From assembly GCA_900556095.1 (NCBI GenBank), contig USNU01000002.1:1-17820 (forward strand): a stretch of DNA of 17,820 nucleotides, written 5' to 3'. Of the stretch, positions 7,575 through 15,271 are shown piece after piece; the stretch's first letter is position 1; every line of letters starts with the position of its first letter. Source of the DNA: an uncultured Bacteroidales bacterium. Lineage in GTDB: Bacteria; Bacteroidota; Bacteroidia; Bacteroidales; Paludibacteraceae. The notes beneath the pieces are model-generated. The model saw only the letters and a list, made by a program, of their open reading frames with translations. It was not told the DNA's origin and made no database searches. The position numbers were made by a program, and so were the translations under genes.

Positions 7575-7613
7575 CATACCCCAAAAACGTTATTCGGACG
7601 CTTTTGGGGTATG
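7575..7613 (-). terminator. Perfect 12-bp inverted repeat between secreted genes B and A
   Basis: CATACCCCAAAA (7575-7586) is repeated in inverted form at 7602-7613, with a further 3-bp inner stem (CGT/ACG) around a 7-base loop. It begins 14 bases beyond the stop of gene B. Neither side carries a T-run, so a weak terminator or an mRNA-stabilising hairpin are both possible. Confidence 0.45.
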
Positions 7614-7626
7614 AGTATGGATTATA

Positions 7627-9528
7627 TTAGCGGACTACCTTAAAGGTTTTGTTGCCCTGACGGATGATGTTTACTCCCGGTTGCAACTCCGATACACGCA
7701 TACCCGAAACGGTGTATATCTCCACCTCGCTATCGGCTGCGATATTCTCAATAGCAGTAGGTGCTGCCACTACATCTTGTTTGCCACGTACACAAAGTAC
7801 AGTACCCGTTGTGCTTTTGGATATACCGATAATGTCTGCTTTTGCAGGCTTGGGTGTATTTATCAATTCATTTCCGGAGATGAGATTTACAACGGCGGTA
7901 TTCTCACCTTGTTTGATCTGCGCACCACTTTTCCAATTTTCATTATCCGCAAAAGTAACCCCCTCTACTTTGACCAGTTCATACAGATAATCATCCGCAT
8001 TGTTTTTCAAATCTGCCAAAGTAACTACCTGAGGTGTAACATCATTTCCGCTACTGATAATTGTAGCATCGGCACCAAAAGCCGTTACCACAGGTACATC
8101 GTTTTGGGTTGGATCTTTTGCTTGCAAAACAAAACCGGTAATTTTGTCTCCCTGCTTAACACCAGTCCAATATACATCGCTAACACGAATAGCAGCCGTA
8201 TTATCCTCTATATATTTCAAATTGTATGTATAACCTATTATTTCCTCCGTAACTGCATATGTGACAACTGCCTCGCCCGTATAGCGGATATAGATTTCAT
8301 CCCAACCACTTGCATTGGCAGCCGCCTTTTTGGCTTCCGCAAGTGTACTGCAAGAAACAATCGCTACTGCATACCACGACGTATTCAGTACAACATCTTT
8401 TGCATCCTGGCTTGTGAGAGTAACAGTTTCCATTGCATACGTTTCGGCGGTTGGCTTGAGTGTTGCTACCACTTCCGCACCGTTTTCACTCTCTGCATCA
8501 ATTTTTGCAATAGTGGTTTTATCCAATGTCAGTTCAGCATTGCTGCTTGTCAGAGTAATATCTCCGTTTAGGTTCTTACCTTTTACAACAAATTTGGTCG
8601 TATAGGTACTACCCACAAACACCTGTCCGCCAAATTGCAATATTGCAGGCGTTGCGGTAATCTCGGGTTCTTCTACGGGTGTTTCGCCACCTTCTCCCGC
8701 AAACAGGTTTTCCCACGCAGTGGCAACCTTAATTTCGTCCACATAAACGCGACCGGGAGTATTGGTACCAGGACGCAGGTGTACGCTTTTTATCTCCGTA
8801 GCATCGTTTTTAGCGTTTGCTCCTATTGCATTACCCTGTGCCGTATTCACATCCAATCCACAGACAAGAGTTGCCGTAGTGGTCTCTTTGGTAGGATTTA
8901 CATACAGACGTGCCACATCATTCTTTTCTCCATCTACGAACTCATATTCCAATACTACCAAGTAATTTGTTTTTACATTAAATGTTTCTGTAAACGGAAT
9001 AACTGTTGTGGTTGTTGTACTAATCTCGTTATTTTTAGCAACCCCCAACTGAAAACCGATCAGATTTCCTTCCGCATCTTGTACACTACGTGCATAAAGA
9101 CGAGCGAACATCGCTTGTGTACCGCCCGTAGCATCACCTAAAGAAAGAAAATAGTCGTAATAAACAGGTGTTGCCATAGTCCCCGTTCTAGGAGTTCTCA
9201 AACTATCTACATTCACAATAGCCGAAAGATATACCTTCCCTGATGTAATAGAAGAAAAGGTACGTAAATCCTTAGCACCACCTGTGAGCAACTCCACTTT
9301 ATTACCATTTTCTACAGCATAACCCTCATAAGACAGAGATCCTGCTACAACGGTCGGAAATTTAGAACTACCTGTTTGGTTGTACCAATCATTATTATTT
9401 GCAGAACTACTATAGTTTCCCACATTTAGTTTCCCTATTTGACGGTCGAAACTCTCATGGAGAATAAGGTCGGCATTAACGCTATTAAGCGTCAATAGTG
9501 CCATTGTAAAAAGTAACATTTTTTTCAT
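7627..9528 (-). CDS. Secreted multidomain protein B with T9SS-like C-terminal domain
   Basis: A 633-residue exported protein. The ATG at 9528-9526 was chosen because it opens a signal peptide (MKKMLLFTMALLTLNSVNA|D) and lies just downstream of a strong promoter (9580-9611); a longer in-frame extension to 9624 would start upstream of that promoter. Residues 20-272 resemble a concanavalin/jelly-roll domain ('ILHESFDRQIGKL...', ending 'RVYVDEIKVATAW'). Residues 288-390 are an Ig-like module ('PEITATPAILQFGGQVFVGS'). Residues 410-585 look like two OB-fold-like units ('YIEDNTAAIRVSD...VKQGDKITGFV' and 'LYELVKVEGVTF...NTAVVNLI'). The C-terminus 'VEIYTVSGMRVSELQPGVNI' then 'IRQGNKTFKVVR' fits a type A T9SS sorting domain. 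Substrate and activity are unknown. Confidence 0.75.
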   Translation of the reverse strand: MKKMLLFTMALLTLNSVNADLILHESFDRQIGKLNVGNYSSSANNNDWYNQTGSSKFPTVVAGSLSYEGYAVENGNKVELLTGGAKDLRTFSSITSGKVYLSAIVNVDSLRTPRTGTMATPVYYDYFLSLGDATGGTQAMFARLYARSVQDAEGNLIGFQLGVAKNNEISTTTTTVIPFTETFNVKTNYLVVLEYEFVDGEKNDVARLYVNPTKETTTATLVCGLDVNTAQGNAIGANAKNDATEIKSVHLRPGTNTPGRVYVDEIKVATAWENLFAGEGGETPVEEPEITATPAILQFGGQVFVGSTYTTKFVVKGKNLNGDITLTSSNAELTLDKTTIAKIDAESENGAEVVATLKPTAETYAMETVTLTSQDAKDVVLNTSWYAVAIVSCSTLAEAKKAAANASGWDEIYIRYTGEAVVTYAVTEEIIGYTYNLKYIEDNTAAIRVSDVYWTGVKQGDKITGFVLQAKDPTQNDVPVVTAFGADATIISSGNDVTPQVVTLADLKNNADDYLYELVKVEGVTFADNENWKSGAQIKQGENTAVVNLISGNELINTPKPAKADIIGISKSTTGTVLCVRGKQDVVAAPTAIENIAADSEVEIYTVSGMRVSELQPGVNIIRQGNKTFKVVR

Positions 9529-9579
9529 AATAAAGTTGAATTTAATAATAGTTAGTACTCTAATTATTTCAAGTCGGTG

Positions 9580-9611
9580 CAAAGGTACACAAATATATTG
9601 ACATACGCAAA
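9580..9611 (-). promoter_or_regulatory. Promoter of secreted gene B
   Basis: The - strand has TTTG at 9611-9608, exactly 20 bases, then TACCTTTG at 9587-9580. The leader to the ATG at 9528 is about 45 bases. It lies about 30 bases beyond the stop codon of gene C, so B can be transcribed separately from C. Confidence 0.75.
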
Positions 9612-9639
9612 TAAATCGCAACAAATGATGTGCAAAACG

Positions 9640-11604
9640 TTAGTACAACAGAGTTTTTATACCCTTTTGCACAACTATCCCCTTACAACCGTCAGGTGCA
9701 GGTTGCCCGAGAATGGTATATACGGGGAAAGGCTTATTATCTTGCGGGGTATCATCGATGGCTGTCGGTTCTGGATAGGTGGTTTGACTGATTATCCAGA
9801 GTGTCAGCACGTTCCAATCATACGACACAATGGCTTCAATGCGGGTGGGCTTATTTTCCACCAGCGTACCAATGTTAAACTTGTCTGCAAGGGCATAGGT
9901 TTGCCCGCGATAGGTGCATTGCTCACCACTGACGACTACGCTATCCAATAGCACATAGCGGCACACATCCACGCTATCCAAAGCAAGGATATTCGAATCC
10001 GGCAGGCACTCGGTCTTGGAACTCTCTACGTGCCATGCCTCCATGGGCGACAGTTCGGGTACACCATAATAGTTCTGATACCGTCCGTGTACCCTTGTCA
10101 GCACATCACCTTTGGACAATCCCTGCCCAAAGGGCTTACCATCCGTATCCATACCGTCGTAAATAAGCATACTGCCCGAATCATCACGTACAAAAATGTA
10201 TCGATCGTATTTCTTGGTTACCACCACCGGATTGAGATAGACGGTAGCAAAATCCTCGTTTTGTACAGCCTCAGCGACAGTTTGCTGCGGCACCACATTA
10301 AGCAGTACCGTTACACTACTGCGTGTATCTCCGCTGACGAGGTCAAGCGTATCCATATACAATCCTGCCCCTGTAGTATGATAGGAGATGGTCAGTTGGT
10401 CGCCGTCGCGGTCAAGCACAGAGGTGGATAGAGAGAAAATGTCCGCGTGGCGCAAGGTGGCTTGTATGTCTTCGGTCAGACGAATGGCGTTTATAGTGAT
10501 GCTCTTGCTCCCCGATACACTTGCGTCTGACAGGCAGACCTCTCCAAAATTAACCAACGAGGCAGATATACAAGGTTTATCTGTTCCGATAGCGGGTACT
10601 TCGCGATAGATGCATACGGGGATAAACTTACCCGGTTCGGCATAACATCCAAAGAGTTTATCGGCACTATTGTATTGTATATACTTACCCGTGCTGGTTC
10701 CCTGACTCATAATTGTGGCAGCCCCGTTCTGAGCGATAGACATGGTCCATATACCGTAGTCCCCATACTCTTTGGAGGTATAATTAGTCCAAAGAGCCAG
10801 TTTGTTTTTTGTCTTTCCGCCATTTGCCACAAGGTAGGCTTCCTCATAGCGGATTTCGTCTTGGAATATATAGGCCGTATCGCCGTTGCTATCTGCTACT
10901 TTGCGCAGCGTATAGATAGCGTTGTCGTTGTCATTGACGGTGTTGCGGTCGGCAGAGTAGGTTCCGCTGATAGCGTGTATATTGTTTTTGCTGACTGTTT
11001 CGTTGTAGTAGCCCATCAGCATAGGCGTAGTGCCGTCGGCGATACCGAATATCACTTGGTCGGAGTCGCGTAGTGTATGCACGTCGGTTACCAGCCGAAA
11101 GGCAGATTGTGTAAATTCCGGACTTGCGCCTTCGGCAGAACGGATGGAGATTGAGTTGAGGAAGATAGAATTTCGGGTGCAATTGATTGTGAACGTTATC
11201 TTACCTGTCTGCTCCTCCGGCAGCACGATAGTCAGGTCCCAATTGTGGAGATTAGAGAGTGTGAATAGCGAGTCGATGGGGCTGTTTTCGCCGATTTGAA
11301 CGCGAATACTGCCCTTGCCTGTAGTCGTGGTGGCATAGTTGATAGTGAGTCGGCGTACATTGGTGAACGATTGTACGGAAGTGGCTCCCGCTCCTGTGCC
11401 TTTGGCGGTTACCTTAACTCCAATTTGGTACAAACTGCTGTACTCGGTGCCGTCCTTGTCGGAAATCCAACCGTCGTTTTTGCCATCACAAGCGATGGTT
11501 CCTTGTTTGCTTGCCCATTGTTTGTCGGTGAAAGTGTAGGTGGTAATACCTGCAAATACGTTGGTGGTACAGAGCAATAAAATGTAGAGTAATGTCTTTT
11601 TCAT
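9640..11604 (-). CDS. Secreted multidomain protein C with T9SS-like tail
   Basis: A 654-residue exported protein of unknown function. The ATG at 11604-11602 begins a signal peptide (MKKTLLYILLLCTTNVFA|G); an in-frame extension to 11670 would run through the proS terminator hairpin and is rejected. Residues 20-157 form a beta-rich module with 'DGWISDKDGTEYSS' and 'VQSFTNVRRLTINYATTTTG', a type common at the front of Bacteroidales extracellular proteins. Residues 166-335 are a second beta-rich module ('LVTDVHTLRDSDQVIFGIAD' to 'KFIPVCIYRE'). Residues 344-437 are Ig-like ('CISASLVNFGEVCLSDASVS'), and 443-610 are OB-fold-like ('RYIFVRDDSGSMLIYDGMD', 'LSKGDVLTRVHGRYQNYYG'). The tail 'FPVYTILGQPAPDGCKGIVV' then 'QKGIKTLLY' resembles a T9SS sorting domain. 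It lies 77 bases downstream of proS. Confidence 0.75.
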   Translation of the reverse strand: MKKTLLYILLLCTTNVFAGITTYTFTDKQWASKQGTIACDGKNDGWISDKDGTEYSSLYQIGVKVTAKGTGAGATSVQSFTNVRRLTINYATTTTGKGSIRVQIGENSPIDSLFTLSNLHNWDLTIVLPEEQTGKITFTINCTRNSIFLNSISIRSAEGASPEFTQSAFRLVTDVHTLRDSDQVIFGIADGTTPMLMGYYNETVSKNNIHAISGTYSADRNTVNDNDNAIYTLRKVADSNGDTAYIFQDEIRYEEAYLVANGGKTKNKLALWTNYTSKEYGDYGIWTMSIAQNGAATIMSQGTSTGKYIQYNSADKLFGCYAEPGKFIPVCIYREVPAIGTDKPCISASLVNFGEVCLSDASVSGSKSITINAIRLTEDIQATLRHADIFSLSTSVLDRDGDQLTISYHTTGAGLYMDTLDLVSGDTRSSVTVLLNVVPQQTVAEAVQNEDFATVYLNPVVVTKKYDRYIFVRDDSGSMLIYDGMDTDGKPFGQGLSKGDVLTRVHGRYQNYYGVPELSPMEAWHVESSKTECLPDSNILALDSVDVCRYVLLDSVVVSGEQCTYRGQTYALADKFNIGTLVENKPTRIEAIVSYDWNVLTLWIISQTTYPEPTAIDDTPQDNKPFPVYTILGQPAPDGCKGIVVQKGIKTLLY

Positions 11605-11626
11605 TTTTCTGATTAGGTTTTGTATA

Positions 11627-11667
11627 GATAAAATACGACCTGCCCGAGTATGATACAGGGCAGGTCG
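11627..11667 (-). terminator. Terminator of proS
   Basis: On the - strand CGACCTGCCC (11667-11658) pairs perfectly with GGGCAGGTCG (11645-11636), with additional GTAT/ATAC pairing in the loop, followed by a T-rich but broken tract TATTTTATC. It starts 15 bases past the proS stop codon. Confidence 0.7.
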
Positions 11668-11699
11668 CAAAGTAGGTTGAATTAGTATGCGATAGCAAA
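11668..11699 (-). promoter_or_regulatory. Weak promoter candidate for secreted gene C inside the proS 3' end
   Basis: The - strand has TTTG at 11699-11696, within the last proS codons, and 20 bases later CTACTTTG at 11675-11668. That -7 box differs from TAnnTTTG in its first two bases, but the spacing equals that of the other promoters here. Transcription would start inside the first arm of the proS terminator. Confidence 0.3.
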
Positions 11700-13172
11700 G
11701 ACAACGCGTCCTTTAGAGGGCTTGCCGGTAACCATACATGTGCCAGGTTCGTTGGTATGTCCGGGCAGGTCATGCATAGGAATGCAACGTATGGTAGCCT
11801 TGGTGTCTGCTTTTATCTTCTCTTCGGTTTCCGGGGTTCCGTCCCAGTGGCACAAGAGGAAACCGCCTTTCTTGATTTCTTCCTTAAACTCGTCGTAGGA
11901 GTTCACTTCGCGGGTGTTGGCAATACGGAAGTTGAGTGCTTTTTGGTAGATATTGCCTTGTATCTCTTCGAGTAAGTTCTTGATATACAATTCGATACCT
12001 TCCAATGCGATAGTGGATTTCTCCATCGTGTCGCGTCGTGCGATTTCGATAGTTCCGTTCTCCAAATCGCGTCCGCCCATAGCCAAACGCACCGGCACGC
12101 CTTTGAGTTCGTAGTCTGCAAATTTGTATCCCGGTGTGTATTTGTCCACCGTATCCACTTTGACGCGAATACCCATCTGCTTGAGGTTGTCGGCGATAGG
12201 ATTGAGTTTCTCCAACAATGCGTCGAGTTGCTCCTGCGTCTTGAAGATAGGTACGATAGCCACCTGAACTGGTGCCAAGTGCGGAGGCAGCACAAGTCCG
12301 TTGTCGTCGGAGTGTGTCATGATGAGCGCACCCATAAGACGGGTCGATACGCCGAAAGAGGTAGCCCACGGGTACTCATATTTGTTTTCTTTGCTCAAGA
12401 ACTGCACATCAAACGATTTTGCAAAGTTCTGTCCGAGGAAGTGCGACGTGCCCGATTGCAGTGCTTTTCCGTCCTGCATCATTGCCTCGATACAATAGGT
12501 CTCCACTGCGCCGGCGAAACGCTCGTTTGGCGATTTGACACCTTTTACCACGGGGATTGCCATAATATTTTCCGCCACATCTGCATAGACGTTGAGCATT
12601 TGCTGTGCGAAGGCATCTGCCTCCTCGCGTGTAGCGTGTGCGGTGTGTCCCTCCTGCCAAAGGAACTCGGCGGTACGGAGGAAGAGACGTGTACGCATCT
12701 CCCAACGCATGACGTTGCACCATTGGTTGCAAAGCACAGGCAGGTCGCGGTAACTCGAAATCCAATTCTTGTATGTGGACCAGATAATTGTCTCAGAAGT
12801 GGGGCGAATGATTAGTTCCTCTTCCAATCTTGCATCAGGGTCCACGATGACGCCTTTGCCCTCAGGGTCGTTCATCAGGCGGTGGTGTGTAACCACTGCG
12901 CACTCTTTGGCGAAGCCCTCTACGTGCTCTGCCTCGCGGCTGAAATAGGACTTAGGTATCAGCATAGGAAAGTATGCGTTCTTTACGCCATACTCTTTGA
13001 AACGTGCGTCAAGCGCTTGTTGGATACGCTCCCAAATCTCATAGCCATAAGGTTTGATGACCATACACCCGCGCACAGCAGACTGCTCTGCGAGGTCGGC
13101 TTTCACTACCAACTCATTATACCACTTCGAGTAATCAACTGCCCGAGGTGTCAGTTTCTGAAAATTTGCCAT
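11682..13172 (-). CDS. proS: Prolyl-tRNA synthetase, short (archaeal/eukaryotic-type) form
   Basis: A 496-residue class II aminoacyl-tRNA synthetase charging tRNA-Pro. The length, the lack of the large editing insertion found in the long bacterial form, and the opening '[20 protein letters not shown]' identify the type 3 enzyme. Motif 1 is in '[18 protein letters not shown]'. Motif 2 is in '[19 protein letters not shown]' through '[20 protein letters not shown]'. Motif 3 is in '[20 protein letters not shown]' followed by PP. An anticodon-binding domain follows ('[14 protein letters not shown]'), then a C-terminal domain ending '[11 protein letters not shown]'. The ATG at 13172-13170 overlaps the pdxB stop by one base (TAATG), so translation is probably coupled. 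A promoter-like element inside pdxB (13283-13313) could also transcribe it alone. Confidence 0.95.
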   Translation of the reverse strand: MANFQKLTPRAVDYSKWYNELVVKADLAEQSAVRGCMVIKPYGYEIWERIQQALDARFKEYGVKNAYFPMLIPKSYFSREAEHVEGFAKECAVVTHHRLMNDPEGKGVIVDPDARLEEELIIRPTSETIIWSTYKNWISSYRDLPVLCNQWCNVMRWEMRTRLFLRTAEFLWQEGHTAHATREEADAFAQQMLNVYADVAENIMAIPVVKGVKSPNERFAGAVETYCIEAMMQDGKALQSGTSHFLGQNFAKSFDVQFLSKENKYEYPWATSFGVSTRLMGALIMTHSDDNGLVLPPHLAPVQVAIVPIFKTQEQLDALLEKLNPIADNLKQMGIRVKVDTVDKYTPGYKFADYELKGVPVRLAMGGRDLENGTIEIARRDTMEKSTIALEGIELYIKNLLEEIQGNIYQKALNFRIANTREVNSYDEFKEEIKKGGFLLCHWDGTPETEEKIKADTKATIRCIPMHDLPGHTNEPGTCMVTGKPSKGRVVFAIAY

Positions 13173-14134
13173 TATCTTAGTTTGTATTGTTTACGTAGTT
13201 GCTCAAACTGGTCGGGGTGTGCTTTCAGTTCTTCGGAGACCCGTTTGAGCCATCCGGAAGCACTATCGCCGTATTTTTGTTGCAAAGTTACTGCTTTTTT
13301 GTCAATTAGCAAAGGCGACAGCCCAAATTGTTGCTGAAAAGCCGTAAGACAGGTCTGCGATGCATTGTATTTTCCTTGTACGGAATAGCCCGCAATATGA
13401 TAGGAGGCGAGTTGTGCCACCTGCAATAAATCGCGGTTCAGACGGGGTTCGTTCTCCCATGTATCAATGACACAAGGATGTTTGGTGCGCAATAGAGCCA
13501 TCTCGTCCACGATACCGCCTCTGGCTGCGTTAATAATCAGAGCCTCGGGTTTACATTGTTGCAAAAACGCTTCATCGCAAAGATGATACGTAGGGTATTG
13601 TCCATCACGAGTGAGCGGTGTATGGAAGGTAATCACATCACAATTATGTGCGATTTCATCGAGCGAAACACCGATATTGCGCGGCGGGTCATTGAGCAGG
13701 ACCTGCATACCGTACCGCTCTGCCATCTGCGCCACCAATGTTCCCACATGTCCGACACCGACAATACCGATTTTCTTCGCATTCAACGGTATTTTTTGCT
13801 CCAGCAGGGCTTCTTCTACATAATCGCATACCGCCTGCGCGTTGCAACCAGGACAAGAGAGCCACGCAATACCTGTTTTACGACAATAGTCCTGATCTAT
13901 ATGGTCGTAACCTATTGTGGCGGTCGCCACCAAACGGACGCTACTCCCTTCGAGCAATTCCCTATTGATTTTGGTGCGTGTACGCACCATCAGCGCATCA
14001 GCATTGCGCACCGCCTGAGGTGTGATTTCTTCCGGTTCCAATGCAGAGACCTGTACCTGTTGCCAATCGGGCAAAACAGTCTGTCCGATGGTTTCTTTGA
14101 CGAACGGGATATATTTGTCAATTATCAGCAACAC
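13172..14134 (-). CDS. pdxB: 4-phosphoerythronate dehydrogenase
   Basis: A 320-residue D-2-hydroxyacid dehydrogenase with PdxB features. It oxidises 4-phosphoerythronate in the DXP-dependent route to pyridoxal phosphate. The start '[16 protein letters not shown]' is typical of PdxB, as is 'ATIGYDHID' at 72-80 and '[19 protein letters not shown]' at 93-111. The NAD-binding loop is 'GIVGVGHVG' at 123-131 with Asp149 ('LLNDPPRN') following. The catalytic set is Arg205 in 'NAARGGIVD', Glu229 in 'TWENEP' and His246 in '[12 protein letters not shown]'. It is shorter than the E. coli enzyme (about 380 residues) because the C-terminal dimerisation part is reduced. The start is GTG at 14134-14132, with five tandem heptamers starting five bases upstream. 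It overlaps proS by one base. Confidence 0.9.
   Translation of the reverse strand: MLLIIDKYIPFVKETIGQTVLPDWQQVQVSALEPEEITPQAVRNADALMVRTRTKINRELLEGSSVRLVATATIGYDHIDQDYCRKTGIAWLSCPGCNAQAVCDYVEEALLEQKIPLNAKKIGIVGVGHVGTLVAQMAERYGMQVLLNDPPRNIGVSLDEIAHNCDVITFHTPLTRDGQYPTYHLCDEAFLQQCKPEALIINAARGGIVDEMALLRTKHPCVIDTWENEPRLNRDLLQVAQLASYHIAGYSVQGKYNASQTCLTAFQQQFGLSPLLIDKKAVTLQQKYGDSASGWLKRVSEELKAHPDQFEQLRKQYKLR
13283..13313 (-). promoter_or_regulatory. Promoter-like element inside pdxB, oriented towards proS
   Basis: On the - strand TTTG at 13313-13310 is followed after 19 bases by TAACTTTG at 13290-13283, within the codons for 'DKKAVTLQQ' of PdxB. It shares a 19-mer (AAAAAAGCAGTAACTTTGC) with the mdh promoter and lies about 110 bases before the proS ATG. 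Confidence 0.5.
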
Positions 14135-14139
14135 GGCGG

Positions 14140-14174
14140 ATAATTATAAATTATGAATTACGAATTGCGAATTA
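14140..14174 (-). repeat. Five tandem heptamers before pdxB
   Basis: Five contiguous 7-base units. On the pdxB sense strand they are TAATTCG, CAATTCG, TAATTCA, TAATTTA and TAATTAT. The array starts five bases upstream of the pdxB GTG, so if transcription starts near 14182 it forms most of the 5' leader. It corresponds to the array at 124-158 before lpxD. Confidence 0.8.
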
Positions 14175-14179
14175 GTCTA

Positions 14180-14206
14180 AAATCTTAACAAACGTACATT
14201 TTTGCC
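14180..14206 (-). repeat. Direct repeat copy 1 (pdxB upstream region)
   Basis: The 13-mer AAATCTTAACAAA (14180-14192 on +) and a similar continuation ending TTTGCC recur at 14286-14311. The pair flanks the 11-mer array. This copy contains a perfect -7 box for pdxB. Confidence 0.6.
14189..14196 (-). promoter_or_regulatory. -7 box candidate for pdxB
   Basis: TACGTTTG on the - strand matches TAnnTTTG. No TTTG is found about 20 bases upstream, so the promoter may need an activator. Transcription would start near 14182. Confidence 0.4.
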
Positions 14207-14219
14207 GGTTCGACGCTCT

Positions 14220-14263
14220 TTCGTAGGTGATTCGTAGCTCCTTCGTAGTTCCTTCGTAGGCGG
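14220..14263 (-). repeat. Four tandem 11-mers upstream of pdxB
   Basis: Four contiguous 11-base units, each with the invariant heptamer CTACGAA on the pdxB sense strand (TTCGTAG on + at 14220, 14231, 14242 and 14253) and four variable bases (GTGA, CTCC, TTCC and GCGG on +). The 11-base period is close to one helical turn. The layout matches the 176-208 array. Confidence 0.85.
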
Positions 14264-14285
14264 TATTTAGTGATCAACGGAAAGT

Positions 14286-14311
14286 AAATCTTAACAAAAC
14301 GCACGTTTGCC
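14286..14311 (-). repeat. Direct repeat copy 2 (pdxB upstream region)
   Basis: Second copy of the AAATCTTAACAAA-...-TTTGCC repeat, 106 bases from copy 1. It lies just downstream of the panC terminator hairpin. Its -7-like part is degenerate. Confidence 0.6.
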
Positions 14312-14318
14312 CAATAAA

Positions 14319-14335
14319 TCCTTAGTTTCTAAGGA
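14319..14335 (-). terminator. Terminator-like hairpin after panC
   Basis: TCCTTAG/CTAAGGA, 7 bp around an AAA loop on the - strand, begins two bases past the panC stop and is followed by TTTATTG. The T-tract is short, so the strength is uncertain. Confidence 0.5.
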
Positions 14336-14337
14336 CT

Positions 14338-15195
14338 TTATTCATACTTGATATTGTCGATGAGACGAACAGGACCGCAATAGACGGTAACGCAACCTAT
14401 AGCATGGCGGAATGTGTCAGTCGGTTGCAGAGTGGATTGGTCCACAATAGAGTAGTATTCCACTTCCAGTCCGTCGATGGCGTTGATGGTGTCAATCACC
14501 TTCTGCTCCACTTCTTTCACCGACATGGTTTTTGCCCACTCTCGGCTATCGAACAAGGTCTTGGATATACCGAGAGCCGTCTGCTTTTCCGTTTCACTCA
14601 AACGCTCGTTGCGGCTGCTGAGTGCCAAGCCCGATTCCTCGCGCACAATAGGGCAATCGATAATCTTCAGATTGCCAAACGTACCCGCCATAGACGAACG
14701 TTCCACCATGTGGTGAATAATAGCCAACTGCTGGTAGTCTTTCTCGCCGAAATATGCACGGTCCGGCTCAACGAGATAGAACAAACGACTCACCACTTGT
14801 ACGACACCATTGAAATGCCCCGGACGCATCTTTCCCTCCATAACTTGGTCAAGTCCAGCGAAATCAAACTCAAAAGTGGTATTCATCTCCTCGGCGGAGT
14901 ACATTTCTTCAGGAGATGGTGCAAAAATAAAGTGCGCGCCAATCTCGGAAAGCAGTTCGGCATCACGTTGGATATTGCGGGGATACTTAGCCAAGTCCTC
15001 TTTGTTGTTGAATTGTGTAGGGTTGACAAACACGCTGACGAAGCACACATCGTTTTCGCTGACGGCACGGCGTACCAACGAAGCATGTCCTTGGTGCAAC
15101 GCACCCATAGTAGGCACCAGACCGATGGTCTTGCCCTGTCGTTTACAAGCCTCCACTTGCTGGCGGAGTTCCTGTTTGGTTGTGATAATTTGCAT
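14338..15195 (-). CDS. panC: Pantothenate synthetase
   Basis: A 285-residue enzyme joining pantoate and beta-alanine with ATP to make pantothenate, the coenzyme A precursor. The ATG at 15195-15193 gives MQIITTKQELRQQVEACK, the usual family start; an in-frame extension to 15279 would cross the promoter and is not used. The HIGH-type nucleotide-binding motif is in 'GLVPTMGALHQGHASLVRRA' (25-44). Other conserved segments are 'VSVFVNPTQF' (53-62), 'RPGHFNGVVQVVSRLF' (124-139), 'YFGEKDYQQL' (148-157) and the KMSKS-like 'ALSSRNERLS' (191-200). Length is standard. It is divergent from the GT5-like gene, as in Bacteroides; the panD gene that follows panC there is not found here. Confidence 0.95.
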   Translation of the reverse strand: MQIITTKQELRQQVEACKRQGKTIGLVPTMGALHQGHASLVRRAVSENDVCFVSVFVNPTQFNNKEDLAKYPRNIQRDAELLSEIGAHFIFAPSPEEMYSAEEMNTTFEFDFAGLDQVMEGKMRPGHFNGVVQVVSRLFYLVEPDRAYFGEKDYQQLAIIHHMVERSSMAGTFGNLKIIDCPIVREESGLALSSRNERLSETEKQTALGISKTLFDSREWAKTMSVKEVEQKVIDTINAIDGLEVEYYSIVDQSTLQPTDTFRHAIGCVTVYCGPVRLIDNIKYE

Positions 15196-15225
15196 ATCAG
15201 AGTAGTTTTTATTCAAAAAAGCCCG

Positions 15226-15233
15226 CAAAGTTA
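15226..15233 (-). promoter_or_regulatory. -7 box of the panC promoter
   Basis: TAACTTTG on the - strand is a perfect TAnnTTTG, 30 bases before the panC ATG. The expected TTTG about 20 bases upstream is replaced by T-rich sequence. Confidence 0.5.
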
Positions 15234-15271
15234 CAAAAAAATATGTATTAAAAAGAAAAAAAGCCCAAAAA

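Noticed and set aside
9529..9624. N-terminal extension of secreted protein B
   Set aside because: It would begin upstream of a perfect promoter and bury the signal peptide internally.
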